Below, in pieces: positions 4,554 to 12,756 of a DNA stretch of 17,552 nt. The translations under genes were made by a program, and so were the position numbers. Every line of letters starts with the position of its first letter. The first letter of the stretch is position 1. Origin of the DNA: UMGS1052 sp045580005 (GTDB taxonomy: Bacteria > Bacillota > Clostridia > Oscillospirales > CAG-382); the NCBI GenBank assembly GCA_045580005.1, contig JAZNMZ010000053.1:1-17552 (forward strand), given 5' to 3'. The notes below the pieces were generated by a model. That model searched no databases and was not told where the DNA came from. It worked only from the letters and a program-made list of their open reading frames with translations.

Positions 4554-7019
4554 TCATTCTTCGCAGTCTTTTAGCTTTGCGTAGGTTGCCATAAGTTTCT
4601 TTGTGCCAAAATCGTCAAATGCAATTTCGTACATAATATCGGCTCCCATAGGTTTTGCCGAGAGTACAATTCCGTTTCCGAATTTTGCGTGTGAGACCCT
4701 TGCGCCCGGACCGTATGTTTTGATAGACGGAGCCTGCTGAGTTGACGGTTTCTGATATGAGGATTTTTGCAGATATGGAGAACCTAGCTTTCTTTGAACT
4801 TTGCCGTATTCGGGATTCAGATATGTATCTGAACGCATTCCGCTGCCCGAGTACTGCGTGCCGTTGCCGCCACCGTATCTGTGTGCGAGATTTGCAAATC
4901 TGTCGACAGAAAATGCATTCTGCAAGTCGCATATATTCTCGGGAATTTCATCTACAAAGCGCGAGCGGGGATTGCATACCGTTCTGCCGTATATGAGTCT
5001 TCTGCCGCAATAGCTTATAACAAGCTCCCTCTTTGCTCTTGTGACGGCAACATACGCGAGTCTGCGCTCCTCCTCGAGCTCCGCTGTTTCAAATGATGAC
5101 TGTGCGCTCGGGAAAATTGTTTCTTCAAATCCGGGCAGAAACACAACAGGGAACTCAAGTCCCTTTGCACTGTGTATTGTCATGAGAACAACAGCAGGTG
5201 AGTCTGGGTCGTAATTGTCAATATCCGAAACAAGTGCAACCTCTTCCAAAAAGCCCGAAAGCGTTGCCTCCTCGTTGTCTGCTTCGTATCTTACGGCGTT
5301 TGACACAAGCTCCTTGAGGTTGTCTATCCTATCAGCCTCGGACTCTCCGCTGTCAACGAGCATCTGCATATAGCCGCTCTTTTCAATGATTTTTTCAAAA
5401 AGAACAGGCAGAGTTTCGTTTTCTGCTGTTTTTCTGAAATCTGCTATCATGTCGTAAAAAGCCTTGAGTTTGACAGCAGACCTTCCGAGAGCGGGGAAGT
5501 CTTGAGCCCTTGACAGTACCTCCAGCATACTGATTCCTTCGCTCATAGCCACTCTTTCCACTTCGTCAACTGTTGTATCACCGATACCGCGCTTGGGAGT
5601 GTTTATTATTCTCTTGAGTCTGAGATTGTCTGCTGGGTTGTTGACAACGCAAAGATACGAGATAATGTCCTTTATTTCCATACGGTCATAAAAGCGCATT
5701 CCGCCTAAGATTCGGTAGGGAAGACCGCTCTTTGCAAAGCTTGTTTCGAGTGTGGCAGACAGCGAGTTCATACGGTAGAGCACTGCAAAATCAGAGTGCT
5801 TGTAGCCGCGCTTTTCAATGAGCTCCTTGATTTTTCTCACAATAAACTCGGCTTCGTCGGTGTTCTGCTCACACTCCTTGATGAGTATTTTTTCGCCCTC
5901 TTCAAGGTTTGTCCAGAGTTCCTTGCCTTTGCGGTCGGAGTTGTTCTTGATAATGGCGTTTGCGGCAGCGATAATATTTGCACTTGAGCGGTAGTTCTGC
6001 TCGAGCTTTATCACTGTTGCATCGTCAAAGCTCTTGTCAAAGCTGAGAATATTCTCGATTGTAGCTCCTCTGAACTTGTAAATACTCTGGTCATCGTCGC
6101 CTACAACCATGATATTGTTGTGCTCTGCACACAGGAGCTTTACAAGGTTGAACTGCGAGATGTTGGTGTCCTGATACTCGTCAACAAGTATGTAACGGAA
6201 GCGCTGCCTGTATTCGTTTTTGATGTCTTCGTTTTCTGCAAGCAGCTTTACCGTAAAGAAGATAATATCGTCAAAGTCAAGGGCGTTTGCCTGAGCCTTT
6301 CGCTGTTCGTATGCTTCAAAGAGCTGGGCTATTATCTGCTTTCTAAAGTCAGAGCCTGCGTTTGTTGCATAAGCTACATAGCTAATGAGCTTATCCTTGC
6401 TGCGGCTTATCTCTCCGAGAACGCTCTTGGCGGGGAACTGCTTGTCATCCAGATTTTTCTCTTTGATAATAGAGTTCATAAGACGCTTCTGATCGTCTGT
6501 GTCGTAGATGGTAAAGCTCTTATCATATCCGAGCCTGTCTATATAGCGGCGCAGAATTCTCACACATATCGAGTGGAATGTGCCTGCCCATATATCAAGA
6601 GCTGTGTCGCCGAGGATGTTTTGAAGTCTTTCTTTCATTTCGTTTGCCGCTTTGTTGGTAAAAGTGATTGAAAGAATCTGCCAGGGACTTGCGGGGTTTA
6701 CCGCAAAGCAGTCCATAGCCTCATTTAAGTCTTCTTTTGTCGCCTCGGGACTTTCCGCTATGTAACGCAGAGCCTCAAGATTCTCGTCGGTGAGCACCTC
6801 GGGAGGAATATTGTCGTTGAAGTATGCGTTTCCGTATTTTATGATAAAGGCAATTCTCTGTACGAGCACAGTCGTCTTTCCGCTGCCGGCACCTGCAAGT
6901 ATAAGAAGCGGCTTTTCTGTTGTAAAAACAGCTTCTTTTTGCTTGTCGTTAAGAAAAGAGTATGCTTTTGAGAAGATTTTGTGTCTGTATTCCTTGTATC
7001 TTTCAAGCTTTTGTGTCAT
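4554..7019 (-). CDS. pcrA: ATP-dependent DNA helicase PcrA (UvrD/Rep family)
   Basis: Superfamily 1A helicase of 821 residues that unwinds DNA 3'-5' in repair and replication restart. Motifs: GAGSGKT Walker A (43-49), TFTNKAANEM (119-128), DEYQDTN Walker B (280-286), VGDDDQSIYKFRG (306-318), QNYRSS (341-346), TIHSAKGLEF and LAYVAVTRA in the second RecA domain. The C-terminal 60 residues (GARVSHAKFGNGIV, then YEIAFDDFG) form the Tudor-like domain that binds RNA polymerase in PcrA. I chose ATG 7019 because AGGAG (7026-7030 complement) precedes it by six bases; an upstream in-frame ATG at 7133 lies beyond the promoter. Residues about 64-113 are an acidic insertion between Walker A and the next motif, which Bacillus PcrA lacks. 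It is divergent from the tryptophan transport operon. Confidence 0.96.
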   Translation of the reverse strand: MTQKLERYKEYRHKIFSKAYSFLNDKQKEAVFTTEKPLLILAGAGSGKTTVLVQRIAFIIKYGNAYFNDNIPPEVLTDENLEALRYIAESPEATKEDLNEAMDCFAVNPASPWQILSITFTNKAANEMKERLQNILGDTALDIWAGTFHSICVRILRRYIDRLGYDKSFTIYDTDDQKRLMNSIIKEKNLDDKQFPAKSVLGEISRSKDKLISYVAYATNAGSDFRKQIIAQLFEAYEQRKAQANALDFDDIIFFTVKLLAENEDIKNEYRQRFRYILVDEYQDTNISQFNLVKLLCAEHNNIMVVGDDDQSIYKFRGATIENILSFDKSFDDATVIKLEQNYRSSANIIAAANAIIKNNSDRKGKELWTNLEEGEKILIKECEQNTDEAEFIVRKIKELIEKRGYKHSDFAVLYRMNSLSATLETSFAKSGLPYRILGGMRFYDRMEIKDIISYLCVVNNPADNLRLKRIINTPKRGIGDTTVDEVERVAMSEGISMLEVLSRAQDFPALGRSAVKLKAFYDMIADFRKTAENETLPVLFEKIIEKSGYMQMLVDSGESEADRIDNLKELVSNAVRYEADNEEATLSGFLEEVALVSDIDNYDPDSPAVVLMTIHSAKGLEFPVVFLPGFEETIFPSAQSSFETAELEEERRLAYVAVTRAKRELVISYCGRRLIYGRTVCNPRSRFVDEIPENICDLQNAFSVDRFANLAHRYGGGNGTQYSGSGMRSDTYLNPEYGKVQRKLGSPYLQKSSYQKPSTQQAPSIKTYGPGARVSHAKFGNGIVLSAKPMGADIMYEIAFDDFGTKKLMATYAKLKDCEE

Positions 7020-7059
7020 TTGCTGCTCCTGTAATTTTTTCACTGTAAAAGTCATATAA

Positions 7060-7088
7060 ATTATACCACACAGACGGACCGTTTTCAA
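7060..7088 (-). promoter_or_regulatory. Sigma-A promoter of pcrA
   Basis: On the minus strand TTGAAA (7083-7088) and TATAAT (7060-7065) are separated by 17 bp, and TGG before the -10 gives an extended -10. It lies about 40 bases upstream of the chosen pcrA start. A very AT-rich stretch (7090-7122) between this promoter and the divergent trp promoter could act as an UP element for both. Confidence 0.85.
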
Positions 7089-7126
7089 CAAGCAAAAAAA
7101 TATTTTTAAAAATTTTAAAATAGCTA

Positions 7127-7155
7127 TTGACAAAGCGGAGTTTTTATGTTATAAC
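7127..7155 (+). promoter_or_regulatory. Sigma-A promoter of the tryptophan transport operon
   Basis: TTGACA (7127-7132), a 17-bp spacer and TATAAC (7150-7155), with TG at 7147-7148 forming an extended -10. Transcription would begin near 7162, just ahead of the T-box leader. Confidence 0.9.
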
Positions 7156-7161
7156 TTTAGC

Positions 7162-7420
7162 ATAGTAAAACCGATGAGCAAGAATAGTAGCTGACAATAA
7201 GAGCTCAAAGAGAGTCGCAGATGGTGAGATTGTGGCAGCAACCTTTTCAGTGAATGGCCTTGCGAGGGCGACCCGAAAGTAACAGGTAGGGAAGACGGGT
7301 ATCATCCGTTACAGTGATAGGCGTATGGTAGTACGCTGTGAGAGCAGCCGGTTTGGGCTGAATTTGGGTGGCATAGCATGAGTTTAACTCTTGTCCCATT
7401 GGGGGATAAGGGTTTTTTTG
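7162..7420 (+). promoter_or_regulatory. Tryptophan T-box riboswitch leader
   Basis: A tRNA-sensing leader that lets transcription continue when tRNA is uncharged. Stem I starts at GAGAGTCGC (7212-7220 region), where GTCGC (7214-7218) pairs with GCGAC (7268-7272). It holds GGTGAGA and, on its 3' side, GAATGG, whose UGG at 7255-7257 is the specifier for tryptophan. Stem III has GCGTA/TACGC (7321-7336) and a CAGCC/GGCTG hairpin follows (7345-7360). The T-box core GGGTGGCATAGC is at 7366-7377; UGGC at 7369-7372 would pair with the GCCA end of a tRNA having G73, as bacterial tRNA-Trp does. The terminator overlaps the core pairing partner CCC (7395-7397). Specifier and acceptor pairing agree, and the genes behind it are of the trpXYZ type. 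Confidence 0.93.
7388..7419 (+). terminator. T-box conditional terminator
   Basis: CTCTTGTCCC (7388-7397) pairs with GGGATAAGGG (7403-7412), ten pairs including wobbles, followed by seven T bases (7413-7419) and another T run. CCC at 7395-7397 can instead pair with GGG at 7366-7368 in the antiterminator, so the two folds exclude each other. Confidence 0.9.
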
Positions 7421-7502
7421 TTTTTTCTACCCGAGGAATAACTTTGTCATTTTTTTGCAAAAAATATATAAAACAAGAATTTATTTTATGGAGGACACTA
7501 CT

Positions 7503-8477
7503 ATGAAAAACTTCAAGAAAATTGCGGCACTTTGCCTCGCACTTGTAACTACACTTTCTGCAGGATTTCTCACTTCCTGCAACAGCGGCAGCGATGTGCT
7601 TACTGTCGGTATAGGTCAGTTCGGTGAGCATGAATCGCTTGACAACTGCAGACTCGGATTTATCGAGGGACTCCGTCAGGAGGGATTTGTTGATGGTGAA
7701 AACATCAAGATAGACTACAAGAACGCAAGCTTTGACACAGCAAACTGCTCAACTATCACAAAGGGCTTTGTTACAAACGATGTAGACCTTATCTGTGCTA
7801 TTGCAACACCTATTGCACAGATTGCATTTGAAAATGCATACGAGGACGAAATCCCCGTGATATTCACAGCGGTTACAGATCCCGTAGGTGCGTCGTTGAC
7901 AGAGGGCGAGGTTACAGGTACAAGTGACCAGCTTCCCGTTGAGGCACAGCTTCAGCTTATCCGCGCAATGCTTCCCGAAGCAAAGAAAATCGGTATTCTT
8001 TATACAACAAGCGAAAGCAACTCTGTTTATTCGCTCAACACCTACAAGACTCTTGCTGCTGAGTATGGCTTTGAGATTGTAGATAAGGGCGTAACAGTAG
8101 GCTCCGAGGTTGCACTTGCGGTTTCTGGCATAATTGATGAGGTAGACTGTATTACAAACCTCACAGACAACACAGTTGTAGGACAGCTTGATGTTATACT
8201 TGATATGGCAATAAAGGCAGGCAAGCCCGTGTTCGGAAGTGAAGTTGAACAGGTTAAAAAGGGCTGTGTTGCAGCAGAGGGACTTGAGTATTTCAGCCTC
8301 GGCGTACAGACAGGTAAGATGGCTGCAAGAGTTCTCCGCGGAGAGGCAGCTTCAACAATTCCTTACGAAACAGTAACAGAAAACTTCCTGTATGTAAACA
8401 AGGACGCTTGCGCTCAGTTCGGACTTGAAATTTCTGCAGAGCTTGATGCAAGAGCGGAGTATGTTACAGCTGAGTGA
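7503..8477 (+). CDS. trpX: Tryptophan ABC transporter substrate-binding lipoprotein TrpX
   Basis: A 324-residue extracytoplasmic binding protein of the ABC_sub_bind family (PF04392 type). The signal peptide MKNFKKIAALCLAL leads to a lipobox LTSC with C26 as the lipidation site, so the mature protein is membrane-anchored. The body begins DVLTVGIGQFGEHESLDNC and contains the family pattern of a two-lobed periplasmic-type protein (GFIEGLRQEGF, then CAIATPIAQ and VIFTAVTDPVGA). I chose ATG 7503 over an upstream in-frame ATG because GGAGG (7490-7494) precedes it by eight bases and the signal peptide then begins correctly. It is the first gene after the tryptophan T-box; permease and ATPase follow. 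The family alone would not tell the ligand; the specifier codon UGG supports tryptophan. Confidence 0.88.
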   Translation: MKNFKKIAALCLALVTTLSAGFLTSCNSGSDVLTVGIGQFGEHESLDNCRLGFIEGLRQEGFVDGENIKIDYKNASFDTANCSTITKGFVTNDVDLICAIATPIAQIAFENAYEDEIPVIFTAVTDPVGASLTEGEVTGTSDQLPVEAQLQLIRAMLPEAKKIGILYTTSESNSVYSLNTYKTLAAEYGFEIVDKGVTVGSEVALAVSGIIDEVDCITNLTDNTVVGQLDVILDMAIKAGKPVFGSEVEQVKKGCVAAEGLEYFSLGVQTGKMAARVLRGEAASTIPYETVTENFLYVNKDACAQFGLEISAELDARAEYVTAE

Positions 8478-8512
8478 TTGGACTTCTGATTTCGTTTTTA
8501 GGAGAAAGATAA

Positions 8513-9454
8513 ATGAGTTTAGGGCTTATTATTACAGCGCTCGAGCAGGGCGGCATATTTGCCGTTATGGCTCTGGGCGTATATATTACATATAAGATAC
8601 TTGATTTTCCGGACCTTACGGTAGACGGCAGCTTTCCTCTTGGAGGAGCTGTAACAGCGGCGCTTATATCATCGGGTGTAAACCCTGTTGTCGCAATGCT
8701 TGCGTCGGCTCTCGCCGGTATGGCAGCAGGTCTTGTGACGGGTATCATACATATTAAATTCCGCGTGCGAGACCTTTTGTCGGGTATTATTGTAATGACG
8801 GGTCTTTACTCTGTAAACTTTCTCATTATAGGCAAGCTCCCGTCGCTTTCAATTCCGTCAAGAAAGTTTGAAAATGTTTTTTCAAACAGCCTTGAGAACA
8901 GTCTTTTTTCCAAGGGAAAACCACTCGAGGCGCTCGGCGACTACAGCAAGATTATAATTCTTGTTATAATTCTTGTTGCTTTAAAGCTTGCGCTTGACTT
9001 CTTTATGAGCTCAAAGAGGGGATATCTTCTCAAAGCGATGGGCGACAATCCTATGGTTGTAGCAACCCTTGCAAAGAACGGTGGCAACATCAAGATTATG
9101 GGTCTTATGATAGCAAACGGTTTTGTTGCACTGTCAGGCTCGCTGCTTTGTCAGTATAACGGAGGCTTTTATCTCACAGACGGTACAGGCAAGGTGGTCA
9201 TCGGACTTGCGGCTGTAATTATCGGTGTTAATATCTTTGGTAAAATCAGATTTATCAAGAATACAACAGCGGTTATCATCGGCAGTGCTATGTATATGGC
9301 ATGTGTAACTATCGCACTTGACAAGTTTGAGCCTCAGGAAAAGAATCTTGTAACGGCAATTCTGTTCCTCATCGTTCTTGTGGCAGGCCAGACAGAGCTG
9401 CGCAGATTCCTCGGAAAGCATCACAACAAAAAGGACGGTGCACACAATGCTTGA
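8513..9454 (+). CDS. trpY: Tryptophan ABC transporter permease TrpY
   Basis: A 313-residue integral membrane permease of the branched-chain amino acid (LivH/BPD_transp_2) type. About eight hydrophobic segments are visible, for example IITALEQGGIFAVMALGVYI at the N-terminus, VAMLASALAGMAAGLVTGII, KIIILVIILVALKLAL and AVIIGSAMYMACVTIAL. A cytoplasmic loop with GYLLKAMGDNP is where the ATPase is expected to dock. The tail is basic (RRFLGKHHNKKD). AGGAGA at 8500-8505 lies seven bases before the ATG. It follows trpX by 35 nt and overlaps the next gene by eight bases, so the three are one transcript controlled by the T-box. Substrate assignment rests on the T-box. Confidence 0.88.
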   Translation: MSLGLIITALEQGGIFAVMALGVYITYKILDFPDLTVDGSFPLGGAVTAALISSGVNPVVAMLASALAGMAAGLVTGIIHIKFRVRDLLSGIIVMTGLYSVNFLIIGKLPSLSIPSRKFENVFSNSLENSLFSKGKPLEALGDYSKIIILVIILVALKLALDFFMSSKRGYLLKAMGDNPMVVATLAKNGGNIKIMGLMIANGFVALSGSLLCQYNGGFYLTDGTGKVVIGLAAVIIGVNIFGKIRFIKNTTAVIIGSAMYMACVTIALDKFEPQEKNLVTAILFLIVLVAGQTELRRFLGKHHNKKDGAHNA

Positions 9455-10220
9455 GCTACGCGAAATATCAAAAAAATTCAATCTCGGCACTGTAAATGAA
9501 AGCTGTCTTTTTGACAACTTTTCTTTCAAAGTAAATAAAGGCGATTTTGTATCTGTTGTCGGTAGTAATGGCAGCGGAAAGACAACAATGCTCAACCTTA
9601 TCTGCGGAACGCTTGCGCCCGATTCGGGCAGGATTTTTATTGGCGGCGAGGATGTCACTCATAAGCCCGACTATATCCGATATAGAAGAATCGGCAGAGT
9701 GTATCAGAATCCTGCATTTGGCACCTGCGCTGATATGAATGTGTTTGAGAATATGTCAATGGCAGACAACAAGGGCAAGCCTTTCGGTCTGTCAAGAGGA
9801 CTTAACAAAAAAAGATATGACTATTATAGAGAACTTTTGTCTGAGCTTGGTCTTGGACTTGAAGACAAGATGTATGTAAAGGTTGGCTGCCTGTCGGGCG
9901 GTCAGCGCCAGGCTATGTCGCTGCTTATGTCGGTTATGACCCCTGTCGATTGCCTCATACTTGATGAGCATACCGCAGCGCTCGATCCCAAGACATCAGA
10001 GATTATTATGGAGATTACAGATAAGATTGTAAGAGAGAATTCTCTTACCGCCCTTATGGTAACACATAATCTCAGATATGCGACAACCTACGGCAACCGC
10101 CTTGTTATGATGCACGAGGGAAAGTGCATTGTAGACAAGGCAGGTGACGAAAAGCACAATATAGACACAAGAGAGCTTCTTGAAATATTCGAAAACATCA
10201 GTATTGAACTTGGCAACTAA
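9447..10220 (+). CDS. trpZ: Tryptophan ABC transporter ATP-binding protein TrpZ
   Basis: A 257-residue ABC ATPase that powers import through TrpY. Motifs: GSNGSGKTT Walker A (39-47), Q-loop Q87 in YQNPAFGT, signature LSGGQRQ (149-155), Walker B CLILDEHTAALD with D173 and E174, and H-loop H207 in VTHNLR. The start is ATG 9447, eight bases inside the trpY end, with AAGGA at 9431-9435; the longer upstream frame has no ribosome site. The overlap suggests translational coupling. A perfect stem-loop with a T run ends the operon eight bases after the stop. Confidence 0.92.
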   Translation: MLELREISKKFNLGTVNESCLFDNFSFKVNKGDFVSVVGSNGSGKTTMLNLICGTLAPDSGRIFIGGEDVTHKPDYIRYRRIGRVYQNPAFGTCADMNVFENMSMADNKGKPFGLSRGLNKKRYDYYRELLSELGLGLEDKMYVKVGCLSGGQRQAMSLLMSVMTPVDCLILDEHTAALDPKTSEIIMEITDKIVRENSLTALMVTHNLRYATTYGNRLVMMHEGKCIVDKAGDEKHNIDTRELLEIFENISIELGN

Positions 10221-10227
10221 AAGAATT

Positions 10228-10254
10228 GAGCACCCTTCCGGGTGCTCTTTTTTT
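10228..10254. terminator. Terminator at the end of trpXYZ
   Basis: GAGCACCC (10228-10235), loop TTCC, GGGTGCTC (10240-10247), then T bases to 10254. It touches the stop codon of the convergent lipoprotein gene. The A-rich stretch on the left side is short, so it works best rightwards. Confidence 0.92.
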
Positions 10255-11131
10255 ATCTCATTTTGTATATGTCTCCAACGGCAAAATAAAGATGACCGCT
10301 TTCATACTCGCCCCCGTCAGCAGTGAAGCTGATTGCATCAACTTCGGGAAACTGCATGAGCAGGCAGTCGGCGATACTGTCAAGTATCCGCGCTTCCTCG
10401 TACGAGCCTGTTCCGTTGAGTGGAGCAAATTCGCTCGAAAGATCAACGCTCATAACACTGTCCTTTTCTGTGACGCCGTTGCATACAATATTCATACCAT
10501 AAAGCTCGGCTATCTTGTTTACAAAGAAGTTAGGGTCAACGCTGCCGTAGAAAGTTTGGGCGCCCTTGTACTCAAGGTTACTATCGGTGATGATGTCGTA
10601 GTAATTGATGATATATTCCTGCGTAATTTCGGGTTTTACATCACCAAGCAGCTCGGGAACAAACTTTGTGCCCTGTGGGAAATGATGATATTTGCTGTCA
10701 AACAAAATTCCGTCTGTTACAAACACGACACATTTAACTTCATCAAAATGGTAGGGGATATTCTTATATATGCCCGTAAGTATCGAGTTTTCGAGCTCCA
10801 GCGTGTTGCATTCTGAAAGGAAGAACGAGTCGTCAAAGTCAACCGTCAGCACTCCGTCGGCAAAGCTGCAACTCGCAGAAAGGTCGGCTTCAGACAACTG
10901 TATAACCTTGTCGACAATAAATCCGTACGCAAGCGGCTCACTTTGCTCGAGCGTGCCCGTTGCAAAGCGCGACAACTTTGTGCTTTCGTCATAATACTCA
11001 ACTGAGTATTCGATAATCTTAGCCGCATCGGAGGAAATATCGGGCAGCACAAGCTCGCCGTCCTCATTCTTTTTGCATGAGCAAAGAAGCAGTGTCAGTC
11101 CCAGAATCAATATTGTAATTTTCTTTTTCAT
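10253..11131 (-). CDS. GerMN-like lipoprotein
   Basis: A 292-residue exported protein. The signal segment MKKKITILILGLTLLLCSC ends in a lipobox LCSC with C19 as anchor. The rest reads as two related modules with a pattern like the GerMN domain: one around VLTVDFDDSFFLSECN and KCVVFVTDGI, another around VMSVDLSSEFAPL and AISFTADGGEY. GerMN domains occur in GerM and in other Firmicute sporulation, germination and cell envelope lipoproteins. The match is by pattern only and the role is unknown. GGGAGG precedes the ATG at a good distance. It is a single-gene unit with its own promoter and converges on the trp operon. No neighbouring sporulation gene supports a spore role. Confidence 0.65.
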   Translation of the reverse strand: MKKKITILILGLTLLLCSCKKNEDGELVLPDISSDAAKIIEYSVEYYDESTKLSRFATGTLEQSEPLAYGFIVDKVIQLSEADLSASCSFADGVLTVDFDDSFFLSECNTLELENSILTGIYKNIPYHFDEVKCVVFVTDGILFDSKYHHFPQGTKFVPELLGDVKPEITQEYIINYYDIITDSNLEYKGAQTFYGSVDPNFFVNKIAELYGMNIVCNGVTEKDSVMSVDLSSEFAPLNGTGSYEEARILDSIADCLLMQFPEVDAISFTADGGEYESGHLYFAVGDIYKMR

Positions 11132-11162
11132 AAAATTACCTCCCGTTTACCTCTTTACCAGT

Positions 11163-11191
11163 ATTATATAACATATTACTCCAAACTTCAA
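11163..11191 (-). promoter_or_regulatory. Sigma-A promoter of the GerMN-like lipoprotein gene
   Basis: On the minus strand TTGAAG (11186-11191), 17 bp, TATAAT (11163-11168). It lies about 32 bases ahead of the ATG at 11131. Confidence 0.8.
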
Positions 11192-11264
11192 GGGCTTTGT
11201 TCCTTGGGGCGCAAAAAACAGCGCTTGTTAAGCATCTGTAAATTAATTATTTAAAAATATTAGA

Positions 11265-11294
11265 AAAAACGAGTGGTGTAACCCACTCGTTTTT
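11265..11294. terminator. Terminator of the fucosidase gene
   Basis: AAAAACGAGTGG (11265-11276) and CCACTCGTTTTT (11283-11294) form a 12-bp perfect stem with a 6-nt loop. It lies three bases past the fucosidase stop and has A and T runs on both sides, so read leftwards it ends that gene. Confidence 0.92.
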
Positions 11295-11297
11295 GCA

Positions 11298-12623
11298 CTA
11301 TTTCAAGAAGACTTCTATTACGGGAACAAGCGTATTCGGTTTCACGGTCGGTAGCTTGAATATAACCGAATTATCGTCCATGGTGCACCACTCGGAAATT
11401 TCGGCAGCGCCGTCCTTTTCTGTATAAAGAACCTCGCTTCCGTCGCACAGGAACTGTGCATAATCTATCTTGCCTGCAAGACCGGGTATCTCTACCGTGC
11501 CGAACGGATACTCAATCAGGTGTATATAAAGCCTTTTTTCGTCGACGCTTTGTGTAAAAAGACAACCATTCGGAGCTTTGAATTCTGGTTCTGCCATGGT
11601 ACAGCCGTAGATTGAACGACCGTTGTACTTAAGCCACTCACCATAAGCTTCAAGAGCTTTTTCGGCTCTTGAGTCGATATATCCTCTTGCGGTCGGTCCC
11701 ACATTCATAAGAAGATTTCCGCCGTAGGCAACTGTTCTTATAAGAGAATTGATGAGCATTTCGGGAGATTTCCATGTGTATTCGTCTCTGTGATATCCCC
11801 ATGAGCCGGAGAAAGTATGGCAAGCCTCCCATACAACAAGCTCGCCTGTTTTTTTGTGTCTTACCCAATCCTTTACCTGGACTTGCTCGGGTGTGTATAT
11901 GTCCTGATCAATATCGGCTCTGTTGTCGATGATTATATCAGGTTGAATCGCGCGTGCTGTTGCAATAAGCTTTTCTGACTCCCAGTCGTCTTTTCCCTTG
12001 CTCACCTTGAGGAAAGGATACTGCTTTTTGAAAGCCTCTGTTTCGGCAATTGAGAAGTCAAACCAGAGAATGTCTATTTTGCCGTAATTTGTGAGAAGCT
12101 CTGCCACCTGATCTCTCATATACTGTGCATATTTTTTTATGTCGCGGCTGCTGTTGAGTTCTGCGGCATTCGCGTCATCACATCTCGGATGAAACTGGTC
12201 AAGCGTATATTCAGGATGATGCCAGTCAAGAAGAGAATAATAAAATCCAACCTTGAGCCCTTCTGCTCTGAAAGCATCGGCATATTCCTTCACAATATCC
12301 TTGCCGTAAGGTGTGTTTGTAACCTTGTAGTCGGTATACTGCGAGTCAAAAAGACAAAAACCCTCGTGATGCTTTGTTGTAAACACTGCATACTTCATAC
12401 CAGCGTTCTTTGCCTTTCGCGCAAGATCACGAGCATCAAACATATCAGGATTGAAATACTTGAAGTATTTATCATACTTTTCTTCGGATAGTCTTTCATA
12501 ATTCTTTATCCACTCGTGTCTTGCGGGCATTGCATAAAGCCCAAAGTGAATAAACATACCAAATCTATCGTGCGTAAACCAGGTTGTGTCGCCGGAAGTC
12601 TTTTTGGTTATGTAGCTTGACAT
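11298..12623 (-). CDS. Alpha-L-fucosidase, GH29
   Basis: A 441-residue retaining glycoside hydrolase that removes alpha-linked L-fucose from glycans such as mucin or plant oligosaccharides. GH29 features: WFTHDRFGMFIHFGLYA (15-31), AVFTTKHHEGFCLFDS (79-94), VGFYYSLLDWHHPEY (125-139), the strand ILWFDFS with D189 as the likely catalytic nucleophile, and GGNLLMNVGPTARG. A C-terminal beta-rich domain follows. No signal peptide is seen, so it should act in the cytoplasm on imported oligosaccharides. I chose ATG 12623, with AAGGA about ten bases upstream; the open frame continues further but crosses the promoter. The acid/base residue cannot be fixed by eye. It stands alone and is divergent from ywlG; no transporter or fucose pathway gene is nearby. 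Confidence 0.92.
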   Translation of the reverse strand: MSSYITKKTSGDTTWFTHDRFGMFIHFGLYAMPARHEWIKNYERLSEEKYDKYFKYFNPDMFDARDLARKAKNAGMKYAVFTTKHHEGFCLFDSQYTDYKVTNTPYGKDIVKEYADAFRAEGLKVGFYYSLLDWHHPEYTLDQFHPRCDDANAAELNSSRDIKKYAQYMRDQVAELLTNYGKIDILWFDFSIAETEAFKKQYPFLKVSKGKDDWESEKLIATARAIQPDIIIDNRADIDQDIYTPEQVQVKDWVRHKKTGELVVWEACHTFSGSWGYHRDEYTWKSPEMLINSLIRTVAYGGNLLMNVGPTARGYIDSRAEKALEAYGEWLKYNGRSIYGCTMAEPEFKAPNGCLFTQSVDEKRLYIHLIEYPFGTVEIPGLAGKIDYAQFLCDGSEVLYTEKDGAAEISEWCTMDDNSVIFKLPTVKPNTLVPVIEVFLK

Positions 12624-12656
12624 GGTGATTGAGTCCTTTCTGATGACTTTACCTCT

Positions 12657-12685
12657 ATTATAGAAAGGCAGCATATAAAAGTCAA
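12657..12685 (-). promoter_or_regulatory. Sigma-A promoter of the fucosidase gene
   Basis: On the minus strand TTGACT (12680-12685), 17 bp, TATAAT (12657-12662). It is about 34 bases ahead of the ATG and only 20 bp from the divergent ywlG promoter. No clear catabolite-repression operator was recognised. Confidence 0.85.
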
Positions 12686-12704
12686 TAGTTATATTAAATT
12701 GATA

Positions 12705-12733
12705 TTGAAAAAATATAAACTTTGTTGTATAAT
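12705..12733 (+). promoter_or_regulatory. Sigma-A promoter of ywlG
   Basis: TTGAAA (12705-12710), 17 bp, TATAAT (12728-12733). Transcription from about 12740 would leave a leader of fewer than 20 bases. Confidence 0.85.
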
Positions 12734-12756
12734 AATTGTAAAAAGAGGTGATTAAA

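Noticed and set aside
6120..6671. 183-codon plus-strand frame opposite pcrA
   Set aside because: It mirrors well-conserved helicase motifs and has no promoter or ribosome site of its own.
7019..7133. Longer N-terminus for PcrA starting at 7133
   Set aside because: It would cross the pcrA promoter at 7060-7088 and has no ribosome site; ATG 7019 has a good one.
10226..10816. 196-codon plus-strand frame opposite the GerMN-like gene
   Set aside because: It starts inside the trp operon terminator and lacks a ribosome site; the minus-strand frame has a signal peptide, lipobox, ribosome site and promoter.
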